Assembly: GCA_031002005.1 (NCBI GenBank)
Contig: CM061920.1
Location: 46,292,610 to 46,356,609 of the forward strand
Length of the DNA: 64,000 nt
Direction: 5' to 3'
Source: Vandiemenella viatica
Taxonomy: Eukaryota > Arthropoda > Insecta > Orthoptera > Morabidae
Shown here: piece after piece, positions 1 through 11,400 of the stretch
Position numbering within the stretch: the stretch's first letter is position 1
How the letters are laid out: every line of letters begins with the position of its first letter
Translations under genes and position numbers: made by a program
Notes under the pieces: generated by a model
Seen by the model: only the letters and a program-made list of their open reading frames with translations
Database searches by the model: none
Told to the model about the DNA's origin: nothing

Positions 1-1584
1 ATAATTTCCTTGACAGTTTTCCCCATGAGCTTCATTCTGTACTGTTTGATTTGATCATCAACTAGAGCACATTCAAACAGTTTATGTTCAGGTGTTCCTA
101 GAGATCCGCACGCACATAGATCATTCTCTGTCCTATTGATCCTATGAAGATATGTTTCATACGGTCCATGACCGGTGAGGAAATGTATTAACCCTCGGGA
201 TGGATTGAAGTGCTTCATACGTATCCTCTTTCTGATGTCAGGAAGAATTTCAAATACTCTCCTTCCGGTTTCAGAATTGTTCCACTGCTGTTGCCATTCA
301 TTCAAAATACAATTTTTGATGTCTGTCTTCTTGGTTGCCACTTGACCCAGGATTTCTGTTATCTTGTCTAAGTTTCCTTTTCGTAGCCAGTAACATGCTG
401 CTCTTTTTCTTATTCCAGATCTAAAGGACATATTCCGAGAATGACTGTAAGTGCATCAGTTGGGGTACTTCCGAATGCGCCTGTAAGACGCAAGAGAATT
501 CCTCGTTGCGTTCGTCTGATATCCCTTGCAGGTTTAACCAATCTTAACCTATGCGCCCATGTGCTCGCTCCATAACTTGCAATAGCTGTGGTAATGGCAC
601 CATGATACAGTCCTTATAGTCGGCAGTGGGATTAGAAATCTTCTTTGCCCAATGCTAATTATTTTGTTCATTGCTGCAGTCGTTCTTTGGCATATATAGT
701 CAATGTGATCTTTGAAATTCCTATGTTCATCCAGAACAACTCCTAAGTATCTTACTGTTTTGCGTCTTTTAATGGAATTTTCTCCAAGCTTCACAGTGGG
801 GTTGCGTTTCAGTGTTCCTTTCATCAAAATGTATTGGGTTTTTGTTGGTGCTAGCTGGAGCTTAACTTGTTTACACCAGCATTCCATTACTTTCATTATT
901 TCTTTGGTGTTTGTCTCGATCTCTCTTCTATTATTTCCTCCAACCAGCAGCAAGATATCATCTGCGAAGGCAACGATTCCTTCAAGCTCTGCCAGACCCA
1001 TGAGTCTGTTAAGGACAGGTTCTAGAGCAATATCCCAGAATTCTGGGCCACATACTGAACCTTGTGGACATCCTTTTGTGAGATGCTTTGTCAGTTTCTG
1101 ACCAGAGCTCTGAAGTGTTGCAGTTCTTCCGCGACAGTAGTCTTTGAAGCTCTCATACAACACTCGTGGGCATCCTAACTCCCTTAGTCGGGCGAACATA
1201 CTCGGCCACCATAAGTTATCAAAGGCGCCGCAAATGTCGATACATATGCCAATGACATATTTTTTGTTTGTCGAGTTGACTATCCTCTGAACTTCATTTA
1301 TCGCATCCTCTGTTGACCTGCCTTTCCGGAAGCCGAACTGCTGCTGATTCATACCTTTCAATAATCTGAATTCTTTAATTCTTTTACATAATAATTTTTC
1401 TTGAATTTTCCCAAGTGTATTTAGCAGGCAAATTGGTCTGTAAGACTTTGGTAGTGTAGGGTCCTTATCTTCTCCTTTCCTTATAATTTTTATGCTTGAT
1501 GTTTTCCAACTATGAGGTATCCTTCCCTGCAGCAGGCAGGCGTTCAGCAATTCGGTAAGGTAAGGAACTATTGCTGACTTAAGG
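1..1584 (-). pseudogene. LINE ORF2, reverse transcriptase and C-terminal Cys/His motif
   Basis: The main frame (549-1550) has FRKGRSTEDA, DICGAFDNLWW, KGCPQGSVCGPEFW and the catalytic FADDILLLV, the ordered motifs of a LINE RT. A frameshift near 615 leads into TTAIASYGASTWAHRLR, and another near 420 into RKRAACYWLRKG. The last part, at about 60-170, reads HGPYETYLHRINRTE, then CACGSLGTPEHKLFEC, the C-terminal Cys-Cys-His-Cys motif typical of R1/I-type elements. The coding region runs off the window at base 1. Confidence 0.85.
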
Positions 1585-3004
1585 CTTGCAAGACTTCTGC
1601 TGTTATCCCATCAGGTCCTGGTGCTTTATTTCTCTTCAGCCCGCTTATTGCGGTACTTACTTCCTCTTGAGCGAATGGTAGAACCAACATGTCGTTTTCA
1701 TATTCGTTATTCATTAGTTGCCTTATGAGTTTGTGATCCTCTGAATCGGACTCCTGCTGGTCGTCCGGCAAGAGCGTTTTCAGGAGAAGTTCCGCCGATT
1801 CCTGCCAACTGCTTGTCATACTTCCATCTCCTTTCCTGAGCGTAGAAAAAATAGTAGGTGATTTTATCTTTTGCGCAGCTAGCTTGTACGGAAGTCCCCA
1901 TGGGTTTAATAACAAGTTTTTGCTAATGTATGTCTCCCAGCTTGTTAGTCTAACATCCTGAAGTTTCTGATGGTACTCAGCTTTCGCTGACCGGTACTGA
2001 TCCAGTGTCCAGCTACGTTCAGCGGCAGTTTTAGCATGGTGGTAGTGCCTTCGAGTTCTCCTTACTTTTGTCCTTAACCTTTGAAGCGTTTCGTTCCACA
2101 GAATACATCTTTTATCATTGAGCTTTCTCTTTTGCACTATTGATACCTTCATGGCATGTTGTATCGCATTCGTCAGTTCTATTGCCTTTAGGTCAACATT
2201 ATCTGACATTTCTGGCAGTGCTGGTAGTTCAAAGGATCTTCTTAATAGGTTCCAGTCTGTTTTATAGGAATATGACCAACATTCGTCTATCATATCTTGG
2301 GCATTAGATATGGAGAAATAGATGACGTTATGGTCTGATGTTGTTAGATTTTGCCCAACTTTCCAGTTTTGGACTAATCTGAAAGCTTTCCCATTTGCTA
2401 ATGTTACATCTATGTTTGTTGCTGCACCAGCTCTATTTTGGAATGTGTAGGGATTGAAGGGTTTATTCATAACTTCCAGATTCAGTTCGAAAATAGTCTG
2501 CTCTAACGATATTCCTCGCTCATCCCTGATCTTACTATGCCAGAGTGGAGATTTAGCATTGGCATCCATTGTGTACACTACTGGTCTGTTTCCCATTGCT
2601 TCTTCGATTTCCCTCATTTTTTCAAGGTATCCATCTATTTCGTCACTATATTGAAAGTACAGACTAGCAATCACAATTCTTTCATTATGTGTTGTTATTT
2701 CAACGCAGGTAACGTTCTCATTACATAACTGGGCAATTTTCGTGACTGTATAGTTCCTGTTAAGTACAATTATAGCAGCCATTGGATGTTCACCTTCACA
2801 TACTATTTGTGATGTTACAGGCATATGTGGTACCCTCCCTGCACTAGTGTATGGTTCTTGAAGGCACAGTACGTCGAAATTCATTTCTTCTGCTAATCTT
2901 CTTACTTCTAATAACACGGCCTCAGTGCGCCTTCCATTAAGTTGTGCTACATTGACTCCGTATTTGTTCATGGGTGGTGTGTATGTATGTGACTCTTGGG
3001 CCAT
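1568..3004 (-). pseudogene. LINE ORF2, endonuclease and start of reverse transcriptase
   Basis: The 478-codon frame opens at 3004, or at the internal ATG giving MNKYGVNVAQLNGRR. It carries the apurinic/apyrimidinic-type endonuclease: QLNGRR (block I), DVLCLQEPY (catalytic Glu), TMDANAKSPLWH (catalytic Asp/Asn), and TSDHNVIYFSIS (terminal SDH). It enters the RT N-terminal region at KRNKAPGPDGITAEVL. In the full element this enzyme nicks the target for target-primed reverse transcription. The frame ends with a premature stop at 1568; the RT resumes in another frame (SLKSAIVPYLTEL), so a frameshift lies near 1585. Confidence 0.85.
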
Positions 3005-3606
3005 TGTTGCCTATAATCAATAGCAATGCGGCCATGTGTTATCACTAGTTGTCTGTACAAATCTTCAAGGTCAAATTCTTCTCCTCTTCTGTCGAACACT
3101 TCTAAAACGATCTCCATAAGATGAACTGGACTTGTGGGAAGATTTGCTGCTTTTAATTGTATCCTATCTATGGCTTCCGGAACTGGAAATGTTATGGACC
3201 TGCCTTTGCTGTGTCCCGTTCTAATTAAGTGCCTTAGTGCTATTGTAAGTAGTGACATTTCCTCTAGTCTTGCAAGTCTCATTGCCTTTTCGCATTCTTT
3301 ATAAATTTCTATAGGGTTACATTTTTGTGATACATTCGTGTTAGCTTTCGTGTTAATGTTCTGTGTCGATTGTTGTTTAGTTATTGCATCCCCAATTCCA
3401 TCGGTCTGGGTGCTAGCATCTACTCTTATGTCTTCTTTCAGTCCTTTCTTTTTCCAGTACTCCCATGCCCTCAGCATGTCTCTTAGTCTTCTACTTGGAG
3501 GCTTGCGCTTTTTTCCTTTGATACCAGATGTAGAAATCCTCTCTGAGTTATCGCTTGAATCTCGAATTTTGTTGATAACTAGATCTGTTATGGTCTTATT
3601 GTCCAT
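2968..3606 (-). CDS. extra 212-codon ORF between gag and pol of the LINE
   Basis: This uninterrupted frame starts with an ATG inside the last codons of ORF1 (11-base overlap) and ends 37 bases inside the start of the endonuclease frame. The protein is basic at the N-terminus (GIKGKKRKPPSRRLR), has a Ser/Thr/Gln-rich middle and a helical C-terminal half with many Leu and Glu. I do not recognise a domain. It could be the true C-terminus of gag reached by a -1 shift, or a separately translated third ORF. It is intact while both neighbouring ORFs are broken, though 639 bases without a stop could also be luck. Translation by stop/start coupling, known for some R1-clade elements, would fit the overlaps. 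Confidence 0.5.
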   Translation of the reverse strand: MDNKTITDLVINKIRDSSDNSERISTSGIKGKKRKPPSRRLRDMLRAWEYWKKKGLKEDIRVDASTQTDGIGDAITKQQSTQNINTKANTNVSQKCNPIEIYKECEKAMRLARLEEMSLLTIALRHLIRTGHSKGRSITFPVPEAIDRIQLKAANLPTSPVHLMEIVLEVFDRRGEEFDLEDLYRQLVITHGRIAIDYRQQWPKSHIHTHHP

Positions 3607-4713
3607 AATCTATTTTATTTATGGTTCTTTGAAGCAACATCTGGTATGTGGGACAGTCGTCCTTTGATGAACAATTTACTTTTTTCCCTCGCTTCATACA
3701 AGGCACGCAGATGGGAGGTTGTCCTTTTTTATCACATTCAGATCTGTTGTGATCCTCTTCGCCACAATGAGAGCATGTGGACTTTTCTTTGTTGCAGTGC
3801 TTGCTAATGTGTCCTAGACCGTAACATTTAATGCACTTAGGTACTACTAGGAAGTCTTTAACGGCTATTGACTGGAAGCCCAAATATAACCTCTGTTTGG
3901 CAATAATGATTTTTCTTAGCTGTGGATCTACTTCCGCCACATGATGAACAGTGGCTTTTCCTTTAGGGCCAGTTCTGAATTTTAAGACGAATCCTTTCTC
4001 GTAGTCAGCTTTACTGACTGTTCCCTCAAGATTTTGGTAATAAACACAGTCTCGTATTTCCTCCTCTTTCATTCCAGTCGGTATATCATATAATATTATT
4101 AACGGACGCCTTTTCTTAGGTGGCTCACATTTAAGTTCCTCTTGTAGTTTTGAATTTTCCATTATCTTTTTAGTGTCCTCACTTGACTCCGTTTCCACAA
4201 TTAACATTTTTGCTGTGGTCCTCATGCTTTTGATCCTTATTTGATCTTTTTTAGGGTCTAGAAGTTCTGTAAATTTCTTTTGTACCTCCCTTGCTCCTTT
4301 CTGATTTTTTGATGAAATAAATACAGTGCCCGTCTGGTTCTTTAGAGCACTCTCAATCTGCGCCTTTGTTTTTGTGAGTGTGGTAGTGCTAGAAGCCGCT
4401 TGGGGCATATGTTTTTCCAGGTTTTGAGATCACTACATTATTTTCCTTTCGCAGCCTTTCATTTTCGATTTGCAGTTGTGTCATTCTACCGATTAGCATT
4501 GCCTGAGCCAGTGCCCATTGGGCTATCTTTTCCTTTAAGGGAGCCATTTTTATGTGCGTCATTTTCTGATTTGGAAGTTCCTTATCGATATAAAGTGAAA
4601 GCTCTTTGAACCGTTTTTTCAATGTCCATGGCTACAATTAGATCTTCCAATCTGCCCGATGTGTCCGTTGCTGAATCACCGCGGGATTCATTTGAATACC
4701 TATCTGCAGACAT
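3596..4713 (-). pseudogene. LINE ORF1 (gag-like, CCHC zinc knuckles), frameshifted
   Basis: Likely starts at the ATG at 4711-4713 (MSADRYSNESRG). Continuing the gag needs two frame changes: near 4610 into a coiled-coil-like stretch rich in K, E and L (4389-4622), and near 4395 into the 270-codon frame ending at 3596. The C-terminal third has CIKCYGLGHISKHC and CSHCGEEDHNRSEC, both exact C-x2-C-x4-H-x4-C knuckles, followed by a third Cys-rich segment beginning CVPC. The central part resembles the RRM-like middle of LINE gag proteins. Such proteins coat element RNA and return it to the chromosome. The stop overlaps the next ATG by 11 bases. Confidence 0.8.
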
Positions 4714-5297
4714 GGCTTTTGACAGGTGGGGATCTGAGAAAATTTTAAATGTTACATTTGCTTGGCAGTGAACCGTGGACGGGATTTATGGAGGTTGCGG
4801 CCGTGTGCGAATGCGATGTACTCACGCAGTTGTAGAGGTGCTGAATCGGCAGCGAAGACAGCTGGACAGGCCTGCTGACGCCGCGCCGGCGCGGGCGGTA
4901 TGACGTTGTGACAGCAACGCGTCACGACGGCCGCGTGGCTGGCGGACGAGGTCGTTGTCCCGCGTCGTGCTGTGTAGCTCCACTCTTAACAACGGGTTAA
5001 TCTTCACAGTTTACTCACTTTTCACTTAATTTGCTTAAAGATCACGGCACTCTCACAATCGGCGAGTTCGCACCGAAAACTCTGCCCCGAAAAATACTAA
5101 GCACACCGCGAGCTCACACAAAATATAAGAATAACTTATTGTTCACACAGTTTTGATCTGAAACGCACAATTTTTTGCTATTGCGTAATTCGGCACACTT
5201 AATTTAACGAGACGTATACTTTGTGTAACGCCAGATGATTTTTTACCCACTCAAAATGCGATTATACTACAGAGTGGCTCGACACGTTGTTGTGTGC

Positions 5298-5312
5298 GTC
5301 GGCCATCTTGAC
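5298..5312 (-). promoter_or_regulatory. YY1-like motif at LINE 5' end
   Basis: The minus strand reads GTCAAGATGGCCGAC at the presumed first bases of the LINE. AAGATGGC is the core of the YY1 site, and some LINEs carry such a site at +1 to position transcription initiation. The link is by analogy only. Confidence 0.35.
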
Positions 5313-5395
5313 TACTTATTTGTAACTTTTTACACTTTGCAGCAGAGCCTGTTGAAAAAATACATTGACTAACCATAAAATTATTTCTTTTTTAG

Positions 5396-5487
5396 CTGTT
5401 CGGCCACCAAAACGTATAGTTATGGACGAAAGGGAGAGGTTAGCACTCACCCAGTCATTAAAAGTTAAGGCAATGGATGCACTGAAG
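5396..5487 (+). CDS. host gene exon A (first in window)
   Basis: A strong acceptor (TTATTTCTTTTTTTAG) precedes CT GTT CGG; the donor is AAG/GTAAGT. Entered in phase 1 and left in phase 0. It encodes [19 protein letters not shown] followed by a Lys- and Leu-rich stretch to ALK. The acceptor lies about 85 bp from the 5' end of the antisense LINE. Confidence 0.8.
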
Positions 5488-8400
5488 GTAAGTTTGTTAA
5501 CAATCATAATTAACTAATACTCTAATAAAGCATTTCTCAACTGTGGTCCATGAAGATGGGACAGGTGGTCCACAGGCAGAAACGAATTAGTTTTCAGTAT
5601 TGTGGTATTTTTTTTTTAAGGCTATAAACGAGTAAAGCTAAATTACTAAAAGCCACAATCTGGTATTTCAGCATGCTAGAATATGACTGTGTTATTAATG
5701 TAATAGCCTACTCACTAAATACATTTCAGCATGAGAAAGAGTGGCTTTCCTTTGAGTATCTAATGACCATTTTATGATTTCCTTATTCTACGTTTAGGTC
5801 TTATGGAAATGTGGTATGAGGTGGTAACAATTAGTAGGATTGCTTGATGGCATAAACACAACTTAAAAATTAGCTCCTAAATTTAATGGTCCACAGAATT
5901 AATTTTGACATTTTACTGATTCTTAGGCTGAAAAAGTTTGAGATACACTGCTATAATGTATATCTTTGCTGTGGTTTGTTACACTGTAGTCATCACTATT
6001 GTGTGTTTCAAATTTCTAATTTTTTGGCAGTGGAACATTTGGTTGTAATGTTTCCTGGAAATTTCATGAACTTTTAACCCTGGAAAGATATTATTTTTTA
6101 TTTATTTTTTAGGTTTAATGATTTCTTATAAATTTATATTAGAATTGCATTTTATTATTAGAACTTTTCCATATCCTAAAAAATCAAATTATTTTAAATA
6201 AATATAATCAATTAGAAAAAGTACATGTATTTGAAAAACGTGCATCTTGAAGTGTATGTTCATCTTTTACTCATGTTGTTATATGATTAGCTTTCCTATG
6301 GTTGAGGATGTGAACCTTCAATGATGGACTAATGATCCTATTCCAGATGTTGCTATTTGTCCAACTTTATCCAACTTGTTTTGCGATAAGTTTATTTTTT
6401 TTGTTTGTGAAATGTTTAATGTATGAGATGGAAATTGGGGGCCATCCCAGTATTCACCTAGGACAGGGGTGGGCTATTTATTTTGGCTCGCGGGCCACTT
6501 TGTAGAAGCGGAAGGCCACACCTTTTAAAATGATTGCATTTCAGAAAAGTGTAAAGTGAACCATAAAAGTCAATAAGTATAAAATAAAATAGTGGCAGTT
6601 TTATTCAATTTATTTATAGTGCTAATTTCATATCATATTTGATTTTAGAACCAGTTTAATGAGACAAATTACCCTCTTACATATTTCTACAATTTTTTTG
6701 AAATTGGGAGTGATATTGCTTGTTGAAGTTCTCATCACAGACTGCAAGTTAATGTCTTTCAAAGAGCAATCTATATATACTGTTATTGATGTTCAAGCAA
6801 AAAGAACTTTGCTCACAAATGTGTGTACACCCAAATGTAAAGAACATTTTCTCAGCAAATTTCTCCATTTATAGAAATTTTTCAGCAGACAAAGATTTGT
6901 AATAATCTACTAATGTCATGGCACTAAACATTTCTTTCACAATGTTATTTGACTGCATGTCAGTAACTTCAAGCTTCAGCTCCTCTGGTGCTGTGTCAAT
7001 AACAGCAGTGATGGGGTAAGAGAACAAATTGAATTTAGGCTGAAACCTTCTTGTGACCTCGTACTATTAAACTCTGCAGATAATCAATCCCTCGTCTTAG
7101 AAACACTTTCAGGCACTTTCTGTTGTTGTAATAGATAAGTGACAAAAATAGCATTCACCTTTTTGTCTTGCAAATTGACTTCTGTTTTGAATGATTTTAC
7201 ATGCTTCAATATTTCACATGCAAACAACCCTTTTCTCTCCAATGTCACATTCAGTTCATTCAATTTCTCAAACACAATCAGATACAAACATTATCTCGTA
7301 TCCCATTTTTGTTGCAAAACTATGAGATGTCTCTTCTGTATCCAGAAATAAGATTTCTTCCTGCAATGCCCTAACTCTTTTTTATAACTTTGACCAGGCT
7401 CAACCACCTCACACTTGTGGTAAATTATGCCTTGAAACTCTGTCTCCACATCCTCATGAAATCATTAAAACTTGTCATTGGTGGAATGTCCTAGCTTTGA
7501 CTGTGTTCACCATAGTAACAATAAGATCGGCCACAACTTTAACTCCAATGCAACTTTAAAAATGCTCTCCTGAAGTAAAATGCAATGAACAGATAGAATA
7601 TGACTTTGACTTGTGCTTGTAACTTTTTAAAAACCTTTACCACACCATTTCTTTTCTGAATGAAAGCTCCAGCCTCTTTTGTTGTAATACTTGCCATTTT
7701 GTTCCAGGACAAGCCACTACTCTCCACACATTTCACAGCATTCTCTGACCAATGATTCTGTCTTTCATTGATTCTAGGCCAAGCAGTTCCTTTGTGATAA
7801 TAAAATTTTCATTAATTCAAGCATAAATATGAGTAATTGTGCAGTGTATTTATTATCTGTGCCAACAGCCATTGCCAAAGAAAACCAAACAAAATCTTTG
7901 CACACAGTCTTTGGCTGTTGTGTGAGTTTGTCACTATTTGAGTGAATCCATCACACTGTAGTCCTTCTTGACAGAGAAATGCTCTCAGATTTGCTTCTAA
8001 CATCAGGACACAACACACTTGCACTCTTTCATACACTGCTTAATAAACTCACCATCCAAAAATGCCTTGTGTTCAGCAAGGTTGCAGGCTATGATGAAAC
8101 TTGCTTCTGTTGCACTATTTTGAAATGTTGATTGCTTTGTAAATACTGTTTGTTGTTCCTTCAGCTTTTTCACAAACGCTGCAGATTTTGTTTTGCATTC
8201 TTCCTTGGAAAGTTTGCAGCCAGATGTGTTACGTTTTGTTTTGTAATGTCCTTTCAGGTTGTACTGCTTAAATACAGCTATTATTTCATGATACAATAAA
8301 ACTTTGCTATATTCCCTGCATTACGAAAGAAATGTTTCTCAATTCTTCATTAAACACGCGACATTTATCACCGATTTTACATTTTTACAGAGGGTTCATG

Positions 8401-11400
8401 GTTTCACTAAAGTTGAAAATTTGTATATATTTATTGTTGCAAACATGCAAATGAAATTAACTAGAGCAACCAGAAAATCATTGCACGGTGTAGATATCTA
8501 ATGGAAAATATGAGACAAATCTTTGGTCACACATGGAGCTGTCTTGGTGAGCTACAAAACCTTCTTGGGGGGGGGGGGGGAGGGTTCTATTTGCACACCC
8601 TTGAACTAGGTGATTGTGCAGAACTGCCTAAAATTTGTAATCAGGACTGCTGGTACGTGGAACATGGCATATGAACCTGTGTCCATTGTACCTATCCGAT
8701 CCAGTGTTGGCATTTTTACACGAGCGCCGCATGAGAGGGTATTGGCTGTTGTAAACAAAGCAATTATTTGTTTGAATAACGTATAACTTGGAGCTGGTTT
8801 AATGCATAATACAGAACAGTTTTCCATTATTTTGTGTGTCTGTCTTTGCCTTTTTGCTCGTGTTTATTTTTATACTTTCTTATGGTAGCCATCCGCAGTT
8901 GACTAACCATGTAAGTCAGCCATATTAGTTGCATTTATCTTCTTCTAAATTTGTAGTTCATTCAAAATAACATTATTTCTTCAGGAAACATTTTTGTGAC
9001 TACTTTAAATCTATTTTGAATATGTAAATTAGATTTCCCTTTTTGTTCCCTGTATAACTATCAGTCTTAATGTTGCAATCACAACTTTGATATCTTTTCC
9101 TTTTACTGAATCATAAGTAAATGTTATATCAACTTAGGCTCGGGCCATGTGATGTGATCTCATTTTTATGTCATTATTAAATCATTAGAAGCTCTTACAC
9201 ATTGTGAAACTAAATTGTATTTCAGAGCAGGCTCAGAAAAAATTATTATTTGTTTGTACCATAAGCTATCAATACATTAATCAGCCACATTCACATGACC
9301 TTAGTGTGTGAAACTTTTCAAAACTGTTAAATTGACATGGCATTCAAGACTAGTAGCTCAAGATTATAGCTTGAGAACATGGCAGTAATAATTTCTTACA
9401 AATTCTTATTAGCATATTACAGCTCTTGCACCAGTTTGCAACATCACTGCATGTTTGGAACTTGTTTAGTGTAATAACCTTTTTTCGACAATAAAGATAA
9501 ACAGAAATATTATCTGTCAATTAAATGTTATTTAGTTGAACATTAAATGCGGAAACTGAATTTGAAGGATTATCGTGATGAATTCAGAGCATCAGTTAGA
9601 ACAGTTTACAAGCGGTTTGGTGAATTTTGGTGCGAGGCATTGTAACATTACTCAGTTGGTGATTGGTATCGGATTTGGTGGTAGAGGAAATGAAACATTT
9701 AAAATTGATGATCAATTCATCTCTTCACTTTCATGCTGATTTTGTAATTAATTGGTCTCCACCAAAGTAACTGTTGGAAAAGTCAAGAAGTACTGACGCA
9801 AATTAATTTATGGTAAAATGTGCTTCAAATATTGATGTCACTGTTAAAGGTAATTCCCTTTTAATTATTTTTCTAATAATGGGTTAGTTAACACCTATAG
9901 TCGGCGTCATGAAATTAGGCCTGCCAAGGTCACGTAGTCTCCACTGCCTCCCCTGCCCGCACCAACCCTCTCTCCCTTGGTTGGGCCGGCGACATTGCCA
10001 CATTAGCTTTTGCCGGTCGTCCATGCGTATCTTTACACGCGGTCGCTTTATTTCCTTAGTTTAAGGCCTATTCGAGTAATGTTAATGGTGGTGATGTTCA
10101 GGAACATAATCATGCAATTAGTGTATTAACAGACAGCAGTAATATTCGCGAACCTGCAGGCCGCCTGGGCATTGGAAACCTAATTAAAATCATTGTAGCA
10201 GATATTTTAAAGTATTTTTAAGGAATATTACCAATAACTAATACGCAAAAATAAAAAATACTTCGCTAAATTACAAACACTGACATGGAGGTATTTGTGG
10301 CAGTCATTTCTATGTATAATCGATCCCTTACATTTTATAAATTAATTTTCGTTTTGTCTTTGCTTTTGAAGATTTCTCGCGAAATTTGTCATGTATGGGC
10401 CATTGTGTACAATGACAATAATAATTCTTACAGAAGCTGATAATATCTTTTCTGTGGAGGACAGGAAATATGTTTCTCAGTCGTAAACGAACCGACCGAC
10501 CAGCCGGCACTGTGGCATGCGCTGCGCGCAAATATAAACTGTGAAACAATCCAAAAGGGGTTGTCTGAAGAGGCTTTGCCTGCTACCAGAATTAATTTCA
10601 GTATTTTCTTAGAAACTTTCTCGCTGGAAGTTTTTACGTAAACAAATAAAACGTAAGTTAGTCAGCGACAACATTTTACATTACACAGCCGAAACAACTA
10701 AGCGCTTCGTGTAACATTTTATTTTTTTTTATTCACATGCTTCCCTATTTAATGAATAGAATGTATTCTGTATGAGTCTGTTAACTTTCAGGAAGGCGCA
10801 TAATTTTTTTTTAGTTATTACTTATTATTTTTATTGCTTTTTCTGTCGGTTGAAGTGAAAAAGTATTTTGATTTCTAATTTTCATGGAAACACAATATTA
10901 TTTTTTTAAAAACAGTCACACAAATATTTGGAATTATAAAGCACATCACCTTGTCCCGCATGTTAAGTATTATGTTTTAGAAATTTTTTCGCACTCATTA
11001 CTGAAAGTTGATTTTTTTGCTGATTTGCAACACTGTTCGGATACTCCGTGACCTTCACAGGACTAATTTCGTGACTGCCACTATAGTTACAGTGTAACAT
11101 TGTAATAGTTTTTAATGACCAGATCAGACATAGGAATCAAAAGTTGTAGGTCCAAACAAGGAAATGCTTGAATAATTTTATTTGTAGAAATGTCAGGTTC
11201 TCAGATACACACATTAGTGACATTTCTAGTATGGTGTGTTGGATAATGTCGTGAATTTTCTTGATAATAGTGCCACTGTTCAGTACCTACACTAAATATT
11301 CATTTAATTATTACTTGACTCAGATGCATTTGTTTAACGGACGGGTCATTTGATTACTTAGTGAAATATGCTTAGAAGCTCGCTCGTGTTCATAATACTT

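Larger units (their letters stand above)
1..5311 (-). mobile_element. R1-like non-LTR retrotransposon, cut at its 3' end by the window edge
   Basis: Reading down the minus strand there is a GC-rich 5' leader (about 4714-5311), a gag-like ORF with CCHC zinc knuckles, a 212-codon ORF, an apurinic-type endonuclease and a reverse transcriptase, then a C-terminal Cys/His motif running off base 1. This order is that of R1-clade LINEs. The 5' end is placed near 5311 because the leader begins there with GTCAAGATGGCCGAC, and unrelated intron sequence follows. The 3' end and its target duplication lie outside the window. ORF1 and ORF2 each carry frameshifts, so this copy is not autonomous. It sits antisense to the host gene, about 85 bp from the acceptor of the first visible exon. 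The clade assignment rests on motif style, not on a tree. Confidence 0.85.

Noticed and set aside
712..1101. Plus-strand 129-codon ORF
   Set aside because: Exact antisense shadow of the LINE reverse transcriptase with no domain of its own.
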